In this document: positions 1 through 11,785 of the stretch, piece after piece
Numbering within the stretch: the first letter of the stretch is position 1
How the letters are laid out: the number at the start of each line of letters is the position of its first letter
Assembly (NCBI GenBank): GCA_014338405.1
Contig: JTDE01000272.1
Location: forward strand, 227,199-291,198
Length of the DNA: 64,000 nt
Origin: Paragonimus skrjabini miyazakii
Taxonomy: Eukaryota > Platyhelminthes > Trematoda > Plagiorchiida > Troglotrematidae
Reading direction: 5' to 3'
Made by a program: the position numbers and the translations under genes
Notes under the pieces: model-generated
Seen by the model: only the letters and a program-made list of their open reading frames with translations
Databases searched by the model: none
Told to the model about the DNA's origin: nothing

Positions 1-2233
1 TTCGCGTTTAAACCGGATACGTGGTGTGTGAATGGAACGGCAAGTGGTGCAGCGCAAACCACGTGCGGTGAGGGTTTAAAGCGAAGGCGTCCTTTGGCTT
101 CAGTCACTGGGACAGACTAATCCGTTTCGGATGCCGCCAACTAAATTAGACGCAACATCCATGCATACTCTGAAACCCATAGGTTTCTTTTGCTTAAAAA
201 ACCATCACAATTTCCGATGACGGTCTGAAACGACCAGTTCAAACAGGGCATGTGCATTTCAAACAAAGTAACTCACAACGCTGTGAGTATGCTGTCAGTT
301 CTGCAACTGTCCACCTACCTCGACAGATGTTAGTGAAGTGAATTGTATTTTCTCTTAGCTACTTACAATTGACAAGTAGCAAGGAATTTACTGTTATGTT
401 ACAGGCCCCGGGACTACATCATAAAATCCTCCGAAAACTTGACCCTTTCCTCTTTCGCTGAGCGCGCTCAGTAATTGGTTGGGTCACTCGGTGTAAAATA
501 ATCCTACACCCATTTATAAAAGCTGGTTTTCGTGTCAAGAATACCCTTCAATTTTAGCATAGTCGTGAAATGAACTCCGTCGCTTAGTTATAGACCTCGA
601 TAAACAGTGTTTGAAATTTAGAGCGCTTTGTGCAACTAATAGTTTAATTATTTGGGCAGCACATAAACTTCATTAGTTTGATGCTGCTGAAACAGAAGTC
701 GAACCTTATTTCCTGTAACTCCAGGAAGCCAGCAAGCATGTTTTCTGCATATCCATTAGGATGAACATGAGAGAAAATACATTTCCAATTGAAAACGGTC
801 ATTATAACCTCACCGTTATAAAACAGGAGCCGACTTAATCACCACGACGGTGAAGTAGACCTTACTCATTGAGTTGCTACTTGGAAATAGTGGTGAGGCT
901 GCTTTTAGTAAGCTACCCGATGTACGTAAGTTAATACAATCCTACGCAGCTGATTTGTCACATACCGTGTTGACATTGTGTTTAAAAGACAAAATTTGTG
1001 ACCTCGGATACTTTATGCCTGTTTGTTACTTCCTTTGATGTTGCGCAGCGAACTATTTGTAACTCAAGTGACTACACTTTGTTAAACACGGACCAAAGAA
1101 CAATACCATGTATAGTACAAGGTGAGATTGAGAAAACTAGCTGTCGGCGCTTCCTATGTAAATATTGCCGTTGAAGACCACCTATTTGACTATATAGTGA
1201 TTATTTATGTAGTCACCTAAACTAAGAACATCCAACTGAAATTCTTCAGGTACTGAATATTATTTACTACTGGATCGTCTAGGTTTCAGTCAATCAAACC
1301 GCCTACTAGTAAACAAGAAGGTTGTACTAGCCCTACAGTGGTGGTGTCTAAAGTTCATAACACCAAATCGAATAAACGTTGGAACTCCTACCCGAAACTC
1401 TGCAATATGGCTATGCTTTGACTAATCTTTTATATGGCTGACAAAACATTTTGTCCAAATTATTTTCCGATAAACACCTCAAATCCATAATAAACTGACA
1501 GTGGATCCACGCAGATACACGGATTGAAGGTATGTGAACTTGCGAAGAAAAACCAGGTAGATATCAAGTAGAATATCATTGGATCATGAAAGCTCTAACG
1601 AAATTTCAACACCTATAGTCCAACAACTCAAATGGCAGGTTACTAGCATTAATGGTGAGTGGATTATGAGTTCTGCATATCATTATGTCACAGAGTTATG
1701 AACAGGATTTTGAATGAAAATGTAGTTTGATTATGTGACCTTTGACTACAGCAACTACTGGATTCATACACAAATTATTGTGTGGAAAAAAAGTATAATT
1801 GTGTGATTGCCTGACGGTCGGTTCGGTAGATGCCATCATCCGTTACTTAACTTAACTGGAATGATTAACCGGAACTGTTTGTACGTCAATTAAGTCCGGG
1901 TTGGGTCATTCTGGTGATCAGTCTGGGCCAGATGTTCTACGACTGTGCTGCTACTTGGTTTAGTCCGTTCTATCCAGATGTTCACCAAATTCTCTTCAAT
2001 GATCCGTTTGGACAAACAACCTGTACTAGCAGAAGAATGGGTACACAGACATAGATTAGTGAAGGACAAAGAGGGTGTCTTTCAGATCTAACGTTATTAG
2101 GGAGAATGATGTACCAGCCACCTTTTGTTGCCCCTGATAAGTTACTAGTTGAGAAGCCGGCAAAAGTTACAGTTGACAGTCTCTGATAGTATGACAACTT
2201 CATCCACTGCGGTACCATAATACCTTTAACTGA
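1..2233. other. No gene recognised
   Basis: AT-rich DNA with only short open frames. I see no coding, RNA or repeat feature apart from possible decayed RTE sequence just before 2234. Confidence 0.6.
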
Positions 2234-2705
2234 TTGTGCTCAACTGGTCAACTAATCGCGTTGCACAGCTTGCGATGCTTAGGTCACGTACTCCGTATGT
2301 CATCTGATCGTTTACCGTACCGGGCATTATATGCTGAGGCCACCAACAGTTGGGTCAAACCACGTGGTGGTCAACCAACAACGTGGCAACTAAATATGAA
2401 GACCTTGACTGCTCCACTAGGCAAAGTGGATATGTGTCGCCTGTCTGGATGAGGCTCTCGTGATCAATCAAACCGCTAGTTAGGGACGCTATCCGAGATG
2501 GCGGTGTGTCGCAGTCAATGGTGTACATGTATCCATACCATTTCTAGTTCTTCCGCTCAGTCTTCTTTTATCAATCTTCAACCTTCTTAGTAGCGTTTTC
2601 TTCTAAGATGTTCCACGCCACTGTTGAAGTGAGCGGCAGCCCGAGCCACAGTACCTTTTGGTCGGGCTCATGGCTGCTATGATGATGATTATGATGAATA
2701 TGTGA
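2234..2705 (+). mobile_element. RTE-type LINE fragment, 3' end
   Basis: A 72-codon frame (2234-2452) reads LRCLGHVLRM, then RLPYRALYAEATNSWVKPRG and GGQPTTWQLNMK. This is the conserved C-terminal domain after the reverse transcriptase in RTE/SR2-like LINEs of flatworms. The match continues past the stop into the next frame (RLSG, then WGSRDQ). It ends in a short GAT/GATGAA-type repeat near 2680-2700, the kind of tail RTE elements use. The upstream RT and endonuclease are missing, so it is 5'-truncated and decayed. Confidence 0.8.
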
Positions 2706-4874
2706 CCAGTGAGGTTAACTGCGGGCAACACAGCTGATGCATGAAACGGTTTGACCTAGATCCATTTACTGCCATAACAAAAATATGTACTACTGATAAG
2801 GTGAGCTGACGAGAACGAAACCCGACGCTAGTGCATTTTTATGAAACGCATGGCAGAAACATCTGTGGGAGTGTGAAGGCTTTGTTGCTTTATGGGTTAT
2901 GTTCCATTTGGAGCGATCAAAATAACATACTGTTTATCGGCAAGTGAAATATCTCTCAACACGTTTGATGATTTCTGTGGTTTCAAATTGAAAAGAGGTA
3001 TTTATCGAACAGATATCGGTTACAGTTAATGGATTAGTTACTGCGTCTCTTCTCCGTACGATCATTCAGTTTTATCATTAACCATGGATGTAAGGGGTAC
3101 TGAACTTGTTTAGGAAAATCAAGTGATGCTTAATGTTAATGAACGGCGCATCGATCAACATGTGAACCAAAGTGTATATTCCGGTGGGAGCAAGGTACGT
3201 GCTGCTGATAATCCATAAAAAACGTGAAACTCGAATCTACTGTTTGCTTTTTAATTGATCCGACATCACAACTCATTTGATTACGAATAATGAGATCAAC
3301 CGCTGTTGGTGATTAAATTACGAAAATCAAATCTTGACTACTTGTCACAAATACATCCAATGTCCAACAGCAATTTCATTGGTTAGATAATGAGATACAT
3401 TCTATTTTCGTCAGAATGTCGTAAACTGAAAAATCATTGAAGCGTTACTGCAGATTCTTGAAAGTCTATTTAATTATTTTTGACGGATTTGACCGGTTGA
3501 ATCGTATGATAACTTGATACAAACTCTAAAAACAAGGTTGTTTTTCGATTTTATCTTAATCTATAACCCAGTGTCATATAACACCTTCAGCCATTCGAGT
3601 TTTCCACTGCATGATGTCTCTTTGTGTTTCTTTTTTGTTAAATCATCCACGTTTATATCTTTAGAAGATCTGCTTTTGGTCACGGAATGAGTCCGATTCG
3701 TTTGTGCCGTTAAAATAAACGTAGCCGGGTTCTTAATACCGAGCAAGATTCACGTCCTATTCTAACAGCAAAATAGTTTCGCCTCTTGTCGTCTTCCGAC
3801 TCTACCACCTTTACAGTCACACAGTCGTATCGAATGATTTCCTCTTTATACTTTTTACCCTACCCGTGAATTGTGGTTAACCAGACAGTGTTCAAGTTGT
3901 CTTAAAATGCATAATCCCACTAGGATGTATTATCCTGAACGGCTGACCTAATGCCGTGTAGGCTGCCAACGTCAAGGAAGTAGTGTGCTCAGCAAGGTTT
4001 TTCACACAAAAGGTACACTTGTTCTAGATTCTGACTCTGACCGCCTGATCTGTTGAAAGTCGATGATTGATTTAAACATGCGCGTCTTTTTACTCTATTT
4101 TTACTAGACTACTGATTGTAACCGATAAGTAATATAGAACAATTGCAGTCAGTCCTGCAAAATGTACTGCCTGGTTCAACACTACGGTTACTTATTTCAC
4201 AAGGTATCTGCCAGATATGTCAGACATATTCATTGCATACGACTTTGTTAGCATTTTTAATGTGGTGCATGCTGACTGCTGGACTACTGGACAGAAAATT
4301 CACATTCCTGGACTGTTTTTCCAAACTATACTCTATAAATCTTGTCCCGTAACCCTCAGAAAGTTTCGTAAACCCGTACTTATCGGAATGCCCACCCAAC
4401 TGTCCAGCGGTAATCCTCTTCACTGGGTCTATTGGTGATTAGGATCGATAATGAAGTCGATGTTCAGCCTTGCTCACCTCATTCTATCTAAACTAAATAA
4501 AATGAAATGCTATCCACCTGTCTTTCGGACTAAGTCAATGCATTCAACTATGTAGATCGAGGAACACTGTGTTAACAGTTACAGGGTCGCAATACCCAAT
4601 CCGATTTGAGTAACTTCCCAATGATTGCTTCATTAACAGCACATAATACACTTGACTCATCAAAGTTTTGTCCTCTCATTTAATGATTAACCCTGATGCG
4701 CTTGACAATCATTGGCTTAAGTAGGTGAAACAACCTTAGCGGAAAGAACTATGTTTCCAAACTTTTATCATGGTACTGTTTTAGACGTATCTCTTTCGGA
4801 TGATTATTAATTTATGCTATTATAATTCTATTTGCATGTCCTGTACAAGCGGTCGGCTGCTCTAAATTCAGACG
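2706..4874. other. No gene recognised
   Basis: AT-rich. A motif GAGAACGAAACCCGACGCTAGTGC (split in words GAACGAAAC and CTAGTGC, near 2812) recurs in altered form at about 8160, hinting at an old shared repeat. Short open frames at 4143-4438 show no family match. Confidence 0.55.
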
Positions 4875-4985
4875 AAACCCAACTGTGAAAAATCACGGCT
4901 TCGGTAGGATTCGAACAAGCGATGGAAACAGCATGCCCAAACGCGGCAAGCGCTCTACCAGCTGAGCTACAAAGCTGCGCCAGAA
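4875..4985 (-). repeat. tRNA-headed SINE segment, family B, copy 1
   Basis: On the minus strand a good A-box (TAGCTCAGCTGGTAGAGCG) and a B-box (TGTTCGAATCC) are spaced as in a tRNA with a long middle. They are followed by CTACCGAAGCCGTG and a T-run, then CACAGTTGGGTTTCG. I find no convincing paired acceptor stem, so this is a SINE head rather than a working tRNA gene. It is the best-preserved polymerase III promoter in the window. Confidence 0.65.
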
Positions 4986-5699
4986 GCTCGGAACTTCCAC
5001 ATTTGGACTCGGTTACCCACCCGTCCCACTGTCTCGTATGGAATCCACCAAATGATCCAGGGGATCGACTACTCCGACAAGATTTCTCGAACAGTTCACG
5101 CTAATCTGAATTTACTTATGGATGTGTCAGTTCCTTTTTTTAGTCGTTATCAACAATCGTTCTCAACAGCTTATTCTTCAATATAGGAAGTTGTATAACC
5201 AGTACATATCTACTCCCGGATATTTATCATTCAAAGTTTAAGGTATTTGGTTTGTCTGAAGACATTTAAGGATCCATTAGTGCCAGCATATCTCCCGTTT
5301 GTTGCGTTGATCTTCTGTGATTTTTCATGTTATTAAGATGTATAAATTTCACTCCCAATGTAGCGGCACTATACAAACATTCTTCACTAGCAGTACAGTT
5401 GAATTCCCTTTGAAAGAGTTACGAAATTTACTGACAGAATCCATATAAATAACCGCCAGCTTTTGTTCGTTCGTTGTTTGTTGCTTAGTGCGTCCCGATG
5501 AACGGACGTACCTTTCAACACTCTGATTTTACGAGTGTATTTTCCGTGGTACTTCCTTCTAGGCTGCTCATCCTGGATTGGTTCAACTACATTTTTGAAG
5601 TGCCATCTGGCAGTATCCATATTTTTCGGGTATACTGCACTGTTTCGGGCTTATAACTCGGGGAGTACCTCACCGCATACTCACGCATGCAAAATTGTG
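4986..5699. other. No gene recognised
   Basis: It probably includes the body of the SINE that begins at 4985 on the minus strand. A 77-codon minus-strand frame at 5387-5620 is unassigned. Confidence 0.5.
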
Positions 5700-6420
5700 C
5701 ATTAACCACAATCTATAACTTTTAGTGTCACGCGAAAATGCGTTTCAAGCTCATTCCAATAATGTCATTATTCCCCTGATCAGACATAAGGAATTCCCTG
5801 ACCGAACAATTAACCCCAGTAACAATTACGGCACGAGGAAACCCATGTTCTGCTCCAGGCCAAATTCGGCACGGATTCCGCTCTGCAGAGGCGCGTTTTA
5901 TCGATCCGTCAAGATTCCATTGGCCGATCACTGCATGATCACTTGACCGACACTGTCGACCCCACGGCGGTGACAACCTTGGGAACGCGTCAGGATCCTG
6001 ATCAGCCACTAGTTAAGCGCCTGCAGGGACACCTACGCCAAACTCATTCCCTGATTGGTCAATAGTTTGGTCGGTGAATGCGTTTGTCTATCGGCGCGAC
6101 GTTCTCTCACTCCCGGTCGCTTGGTTTCTACCCGATATCCGGTCCCTTCGTTGCGCGCGGTGACGACGATAGTTCGGACGGAAGTCTTGCGCTAACCTCT
6201 GCATATCGGATTCCGTCACTGACGGCATGCGTGTAGTGCAACTGAGGTATTATAACAAATCTACACAATTTAATACTTTCGCTCGACACTCACGGACGTC
6301 CTACCCAGCTACGGTCATTACCGTCCGCTTGGCGAAAATAAACCACCTCGCACCCGACCCCAAACCCGTCAGTTAACTCCGGGCGTCATCCGCAAACAGA
6401 TACTTGTCTTTTGCACTTCA
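5700..6420. other. GC-richer block without recognised gene
   Basis: Composition shifts to CpG-rich for about 0.7 kb. Minus-strand frame 5728-6009 (93 codons) and several short frames are open, but none matches a known family. It could be part of an LTR or other foreign element, or a regulatory island. I see no terminal repeats. Confidence 0.45.
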
Positions 6421-7598
6421 TACTTTCATTTGCCTCTGGAGTTATATATTGCGTTTTTTCTCCTAATTTTTGCTGGCATCCGTGTAATTGATTGTCGAAA
6501 GTCTGCCCATTCTTGAACGCCTGACTGTTAACTGTTTGTGGTATGCCTGTGGTGAACTGATCATTATAGTGTAGAGGTCGCTCAGTCGATTATAACTTCA
6601 AGGTGTGCGGTCTGTGAAAAGGGGCTCCGTAATGGTGGCAGGATATTAACTGGTCTTCTGTACAAGTTTCAAGCTCATTCAACCTGTGAACCGGTTCCGC
6701 CTTTAGTCTTCAAGACATCAAAAGAGAAACCAGCTGAAAGTCTAAGATGTATGTTCAGCCTGTTTAGTTGCCGTGATCTCAGAAGTGGGTCGAAATGCGC
6801 TACAAAGCCTGTTACTCAGTAAGGGCCACACTTGTCGCCTCATCGAAGATGCACCCCTTATTCCATCTTGCCTTACTGAATCTGCGAACACAACTCCTAG
6901 AAGGAAAAGAGTTGTGAGGCCAGTAGAAGCGAGTGGGCGACTATCGTTTCAACGGTCAGGTGATCTAGTCTGTATTGATAACATTTATCATAGTACCTCC
7001 CCACAGCTACTGTGACACTAGCTAGTATGCCAGCTGACTCAGAGGCTCATATTACTGACCAGAATAATACTTCACTTTCTGTTAACCGTGATCAGTCAGA
7101 CACACGTTCGCAACCAAACTACTCAACACCAAAGACACTCCCGCAACTACGGCTAACCCACCTAGTCAAAATAAACGAAAAGAATCAGGGGAAAATCTAG
7201 CCCATTTACCCCGACGAATACTGTAAAGCAAACCTCGTAGACACGGGCACCAACGCTTCCAGGATAATACGACTAAACGCACCCATAGTTGTGTGTCGGT
7301 CTATGATTGTGTTTAATATACATGAGGATAGTACAGCAATGCTAGCAGATTGGATGGAACACAGCAGAAAGGAAGTTTTAGGATATTTTATAAAGTTGCT
7401 TTTTCTTGATATCTTCCCAGAAGGACTTCAGATACTACGGAAAAGCTCTAGCCCCAAGTACTGTTTCATGCTGCGTCCGTTACTTCTAATACCGTAATCA
7501 ACTTTTAAGAGCTAATGGCGCTGCGACAAACCATTCACAAGAGGAATAAGAACTAACTTAGGATACACCCTGATCGAGACTAATACAAGCGTCTGTAG

Positions 7599-7845
7599 TT
7601 GCTGTCTGAGGCCCACGGGGTTGATGAACGTAGGCACGGAAATATTATTATGCACAGTGTGTCTGCCACCGAGAGCGCTGATGCCGTCAATCAAGTAGTG
7701 CATGATCTAGACCACTGGCGACTCCTACCTTCATTCAGTGGTCTGTCTGATCTAACACCTACCAGCGTAAATCGTCTGCCTCGTCCAGCGTACGTAGCCT
7801 CGATAAATGCTTCTCGACTACTGAGAATAACCTTCTTGTGCGTGG
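7599..7845 (+). pseudogene. CR1 LINE: leading ORF fragment
   Basis: Translation gives a stretch with NIIMHSVSATESADAVNQV, HDLDHW and the run VNRLPRPAY ending in SRLLRITF. This pattern (a short conserved domain before the endonuclease, ending in a Leu-Leu-Arg-Val/Ile-Thr strand) is what I associate with the N-terminal part of trematode CR1-like elements. It stops where the foldback element begins at about 7853. The match is from memory of family patterns. Confidence 0.55.
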
Positions 7846-7852
7846 TAGGGGA

Positions 7853-8272
7853 TTTTTGGTCTTCATATAGATTGAACATCATCCACAGTTGATCGCAGCT
7901 GTCGCATTTCTAGACACTTTCCATTCGGCTCTTTTCGAAAAGGAGTTAACGGGACAGTTACTGTGTCTCCTATCGAGGCGATCGGGCAACCTGACCATTA
8001 ATCACAAGCGAAAATGGTTGAGCGTTCACATATGATAACCTGGTCGTGCCTAATGTGAAGTCAATAGCGCAATGGTTAACACGAATGCCTCATGAAAGCA
8101 TGGTCGGAGTTCTAGACCCGGCCGTGGCAAGAATATGCATTACTAACGAGCTCTAATGAGAATGAAACTCGAGTCTAGTGCTTCTTTTTGAAAAGGGCCG
8201 ACTGGAAAATCTATGGAAATGCGACAGCTGCGATCAATTTTAGGTGATGTTCAATTTATATGAAGACCAAGA
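7853..8272. mobile_element. Foldback / MITE-like element with about 88-bp inverted arms
   Basis: The left arm (about 7853-7943) and the right arm (about 8185-8272) are inverted copies of one another. Shared blocks such as GGTCTTCATATA, ATTGAACATCA and GATCGCAGCTGTCGCATTTC match base for base. The 240-base middle contains a tRNA-like SINE segment (about 8060-8150). The element sits inside the LINE between its leading ORF and its endonuclease. No transposase is present. It could be a non-autonomous DNA transposon, or two oppositely inserted copies of one repeat. Confidence 0.7.
8060..8150 (+). repeat. tRNA-headed SINE segment, family A, copy 1
   Basis: It has an A-box-like start (TAGCGCAATGGTTAACACG), then CCTCATGAAAGCATGG, then a B-box-like GAGTTCTAGACCC, followed by GTGGCAAGAATATGCATTAC. 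It is the internal part of the foldback element and shares its order of blocks with copies near 24.85 and 26.1 kb. Confidence 0.6.
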
Positions 8273-8484
8273 ATCGGCAGCTCAAAGTGGAGACAACCAC
8301 CAGTGCTATTTCACCTAATATCACCCTCATATGGCCTTCATGCAGAAGCCAAATTCATTCCAGATATTCAAAAGAACCCCGGCTCGCTGTCATTCCAATA
8401 TGGGGTGGTGGCCTCAAAGTACATTATAACACACCGACTCAGCCCTTCTCACTCGATGAATATCCTCTGGCAGATTAATCTATT

Positions 8485-9780
8485 ATGCATACTGTAGGCG
8501 GTGAAACTGCCTCTTGGTTTTGTTTTTACACCAACGCGACCTCACTGTTTAATAAACTGGTCCATCTTCGTGAACTATTTTTCCGGCGAAGCCTACTTAT
8601 AGTAGTCATCATAAAAGCCTGGTGTAAAGAGGAAGTGCTTGATGGCAAATCGTCACGGCAGCATAACCAGAAGATTTGTCAATCATATCAAACGCAGATA
8701 CATGACAGATGAAAACTACGTAAGCAACGATTGTGACCTTGCGCTATTTGATACATTTTCTTTACCAAAAGCATAACGCCTGAACCTGGAAAACCTAATG
8801 TACCGCCACCGGATAGCAGTCCTTAAAGAAGACGTTCAAGACGCGCACGTCCCCCAATCCAGAGATTTCAGATAAATCCCTATAGGCGATCTTATGACAT
8901 TTTCTTATTTTTAACTAGGAAAGGTGTGCGGTCCATCTGTGTCACGTTCCTGTATGTGCATACACACACACACCATCTCTTACTCACGTGAACCGTCCCG
9001 TTCCACACCTGCCGGTTGCAAAGGTCACGTGCGCACTCTGGCTAGCGCGCCCAAACATGCTTTGTCCTTTTCTCATCTGCCTTTTGTTGGTTTATCGATC
9101 CGTTCGCTGTAAATTCTATTTATTGTTACATGTAATTCCCTTTCTTGCTGGCTCAGCCAGGATAGACAAGGTTCCTCCTGCATCCCTTCAGTTCTCACTT
9201 CGGTGCGTAGTGCAGACACGACACCTGGCATCACAGTATTTCGTGGAAAGGAAAATCCGTAAAGGAAGCGATATAGCTCTGTGTTTTGGATTTTGACAAG
9301 GTGCTTCTGGATCTTCCGGACTCAGTCTGGTGAGTAGTTAACTTCACTCGAAACTGCACTTGTTTGATTGGTGTGATTTACAGATTGCCTTCGGCGCACA
9401 GGGATGCCGACGTGACTTTGCACAACGCTCTGCGTAGAATGCCATCTCAAACGTATGCTCAAACATTGATAATGGAGGATTTTAATCCCCCGTAGCTATA
9501 CTTCAAGGACCATTTAGTCAATACTACAGCATCCTCCTCTGTCGGGGGGTTCTTCGAGGCAGTAATGGAAGCTAGTCTACTCCAGCATGTCCATGACCAT
9601 ACGAGATAATGGATGAGCCAGGCACCATCTTGTCTTGATTGCAATCTTATCAACGAGGTTGACATGGTCAGCAATCTAAATGTCACAGCTCCAGATGGTC
9701 GTAGTCATCCTGAGATAATTAAATTCAGCCATCTACAGGGAACTAGACAACCTATTCCACAAAACACGGGTTTGAGGGCC
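8485..9780 (+). pseudogene. CR1 LINE: interrupted AP-like endonuclease
   Basis: The left part (8515-8700) reads FYTNATSLFNKLVHLRELFF, then WCKEEVLDGK, the N-terminal landmarks of a LINE endonuclease (YTNARSL..NK and ETWC..DGE); the Glu of ETWC is replaced in this copy. The right part picks up near 9241 and continues at 9345-9780 with LIGVIYRLPSAHRDADV (one frame), MEDFNPP and PSCLD..NEVDMV. About 520 bases without homology lie between. Stops after MEDFNPP and the altered motifs mark it as a pseudogene. Confidence 0.75.
8713..9240. mobile_element. Unidentified insertion splitting the LINE endonuclease
   Basis: Between the two endonuclease halves lies roughly 520 bases with no endonuclease similarity and a different composition. 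It holds a CA microsatellite (about 8963-8974), CACGTG and GCGCGCC motifs. I do not recognise the inserted DNA and cannot place its ends to better than a few tens of bases. It could be a small non-autonomous element or unrelated sequence moved in. Confidence 0.4.
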
Positions 9781-10059
9781 TATCACAAAGCAAAATTAGC
9801 AGGAATGGAGATACAGTTTAATAAGGTTGAATGGCCTGGTTCCTTCACTACACTCAGCTCAGATGACCACTGACAGCTCATCGTTTGGAAAATCCCCGAT
9901 GCCGTTAGCAACTATGTCCTAGTAAGATGTTATCGGCCTAGTAAAGAGAATTGGTGCCTGCGAAGTAGAACCAAACGTTTGATTGCGCTGAAAAATTCAG
10001 CCTGAAACAGATATGAAACAACAAACCAAACCGGACCAATTTTGTTTTTAACGCGGTCT

Positions 10060-11085
10060 TGCTGACAAGCTGAAGATGGACCCTAAACTTTTCTGCAGCG
10101 AAGTGAAATCACAAGTAAGGTGTAAGGTTGGCATTTCTTAACTGCAAACATCTGGTGGATTTACCAGTAGAGGTGAAGAGGAAGCCAACACTGGGAAAGC
10201 AATAAGTAAGTGTGCACAGCTTCAAATCACGACCGACTTTGAGCGTGTAGGTGGCAACTTAACTGAACTATCTCAAAGTTCAGCGTCACAACTCAGAGTC
10301 AAGTTAGAGAGCCTACTAACTCATTAATCACCCAGTCTGGACTTGATATCCCGGTCGCCTAGAAAAGTTGCGCCATGGAATTAGCAGAACCACTTACAGC
10401 ATCTTTCAACCACTCCTTGTCAACCGGCTGCTAATCGAAAACTCGGAAACAGTTCACACTCACACCTATCTCCAAATGTGGATGCAGAGTAGACCCAGCA
10501 AACTATCAACCAATAACGTTGCTTTCAGTGGTCTTCAAAGTAATGGACAACTTACCAGATGAATCTCTCCATGATGGGATTGCAGACCTCAAACTCATCA
10601 CCATAAAGTAAAGTGGCTTTCTTAAGGAATACCCATCCACCATGAATCTGCTGACTGCTCGCGACTTCCCGACGAAGGCCACAGAAATGGTTATAGACAT
10701 AGTTTATCCTGACTTTTCCTAAGCCTTAGTTCGGGTTTATCATCCCCTCTTGCTCCGGAAACTGAATAGCTATGGCTTTGTTGGGCGTTCACTCAGCTGG
10801 CTAGAGGAGTACTTGACTGAACGTAGGTTCCACGTCAAGGTGAATGGACGGCTGTCAGAATGGGATCCGGTGAACAGCAGCGTTCCACAAGGATCAATCT
10901 TAGGACCCCTGGTATTCATTTCTTTCGTTCTTGAACTGCCCAGTATAGTCGAATTGCCGGTGTTGCTCTGCGCCGGTGACACAAAGCTCTGGCAAGTTCT
11001 AGAGTGTAAGGAAAACGTGGCAATCTCACAAGACGACTTGGACTGCTTAAATCAGTGGTCCATAAAAAATGACACTGTACAATGA
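10060..11085 (+). pseudogene. CR1 LINE: reverse transcriptase domain
   Basis: The best stretch (10740-11085) reads LLRKLNSYGFVGRSLSWLEE, then VNGRLSEWDPVNSSVPQGS and ILGPLVF, the RT blocks typical of the CR1/Jockey group. The catalytic FADD box reads CAGD (10969-10980), so the active site has lost an Asp. Upstream frames show eroded RT blocks 1-3, including traces of the palm motif around 10680-10740. Several stops and frame changes occur. It lies in the same orientation as both host genes. Confidence 0.8.
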
Positions 11086-11099
11086 CAGCAAGTGTAAAG

Positions 11100-11785
11100 T
11101 CACACATTTCCGCTAACATAATTTTACTGGCTATTACCTTGACGACACAAAGCTGTTCAGCAAGTGAAAGAGACCTATGACTCGTAGTGATAGACAGTTT
11201 GAGTTTGTCTACAAATTGCACAGCCACGGTAAAAGGATGCAAATAACTGTTAATCTTTAGGAGGAATTTGTAGGAGATGGCACCCCAAAGTGTTTCCCAA
11301 TAAGTTCGCCTCCATAATCTGTCCAGAATCGAAAACAGACACGCAGGCCTGTCGTCCTTATCTTAAGAAACATTTAGCATCTATTTAAATTGTTCGGAGA
11401 CAGGCCACTAAAAAAATTATGGGGTTGGGGAGAACCCTTTATTCGGAAAGATTGGCAGAATAAAGTCAGATCTCAATGAATTATAGACATCTCCGGGGAG
11501 ATCTAATTCTTAGCTACGAACTACTCTACATCCTGGGTCATCCACTGAAATATCTTCTTTCGGTAAACAAAGATGATCAACTAATTGGTCACTCGCTAAA
11601 ACCGAGAAATGGAATAAGTAGTTTACTTTGCAGATAGAATTGCATTACAATTATGGTCTGTTCATATTGGAACAAACTGCAGAACTCTATGATCATAGCT
11701 GAATCGGTTAAGAGTTTTGAATATTACTCGATCGGCATATACCTGAGAGACAACCGGCATTACAAGTTTTCTAACCGCTATGCTA
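11100..11785 (+). pseudogene. CR1 LINE: RT C-terminal region
   Basis: Shifting frames show an RRGDLI-like turn (near 11500), and then CSYWNKLQNSMIIAESVKSF (from 11659). This corresponds to the RVVxxWNxLPxxVVxAxSVxxFK end of CR1 polymerases. After about 11785 no similarity remains, which puts the 3' end of the element there. No clear 3' tail repeat is seen. Confidence 0.65.

Larger units (their letters stand above)
6773..11785 (+). mobile_element. Degenerate CR1-type LINE (non-LTR retrotransposon), about 5 kb
   Basis: Successive frame-shifted stretches appear in the right order for one CR1-clade element. A leading ORF segment lies at 7599-7845, an AP-like endonuclease at about 8515-9760, a reverse transcriptase at about 10060-11085 and the RT C-terminal region to about 11780. 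The element encoded copying by target-primed reverse transcription. It is dead: stops and frameshifts are many and catalytic motifs are altered. Two later insertions split it (7853-8272 and about 8713-9240). The left boundary is uncertain; the open stretch at 6773-7200 may be its 5' ORF. I see no target-site duplication. Confidence 0.8.

Noticed and set aside
4875..4985. Functional tRNA gene on the minus strand
   Set aside because: A and B boxes are good, but no acceptor stem pairs and the anticodon-to-variable region is too long, so a SINE head is more likely.
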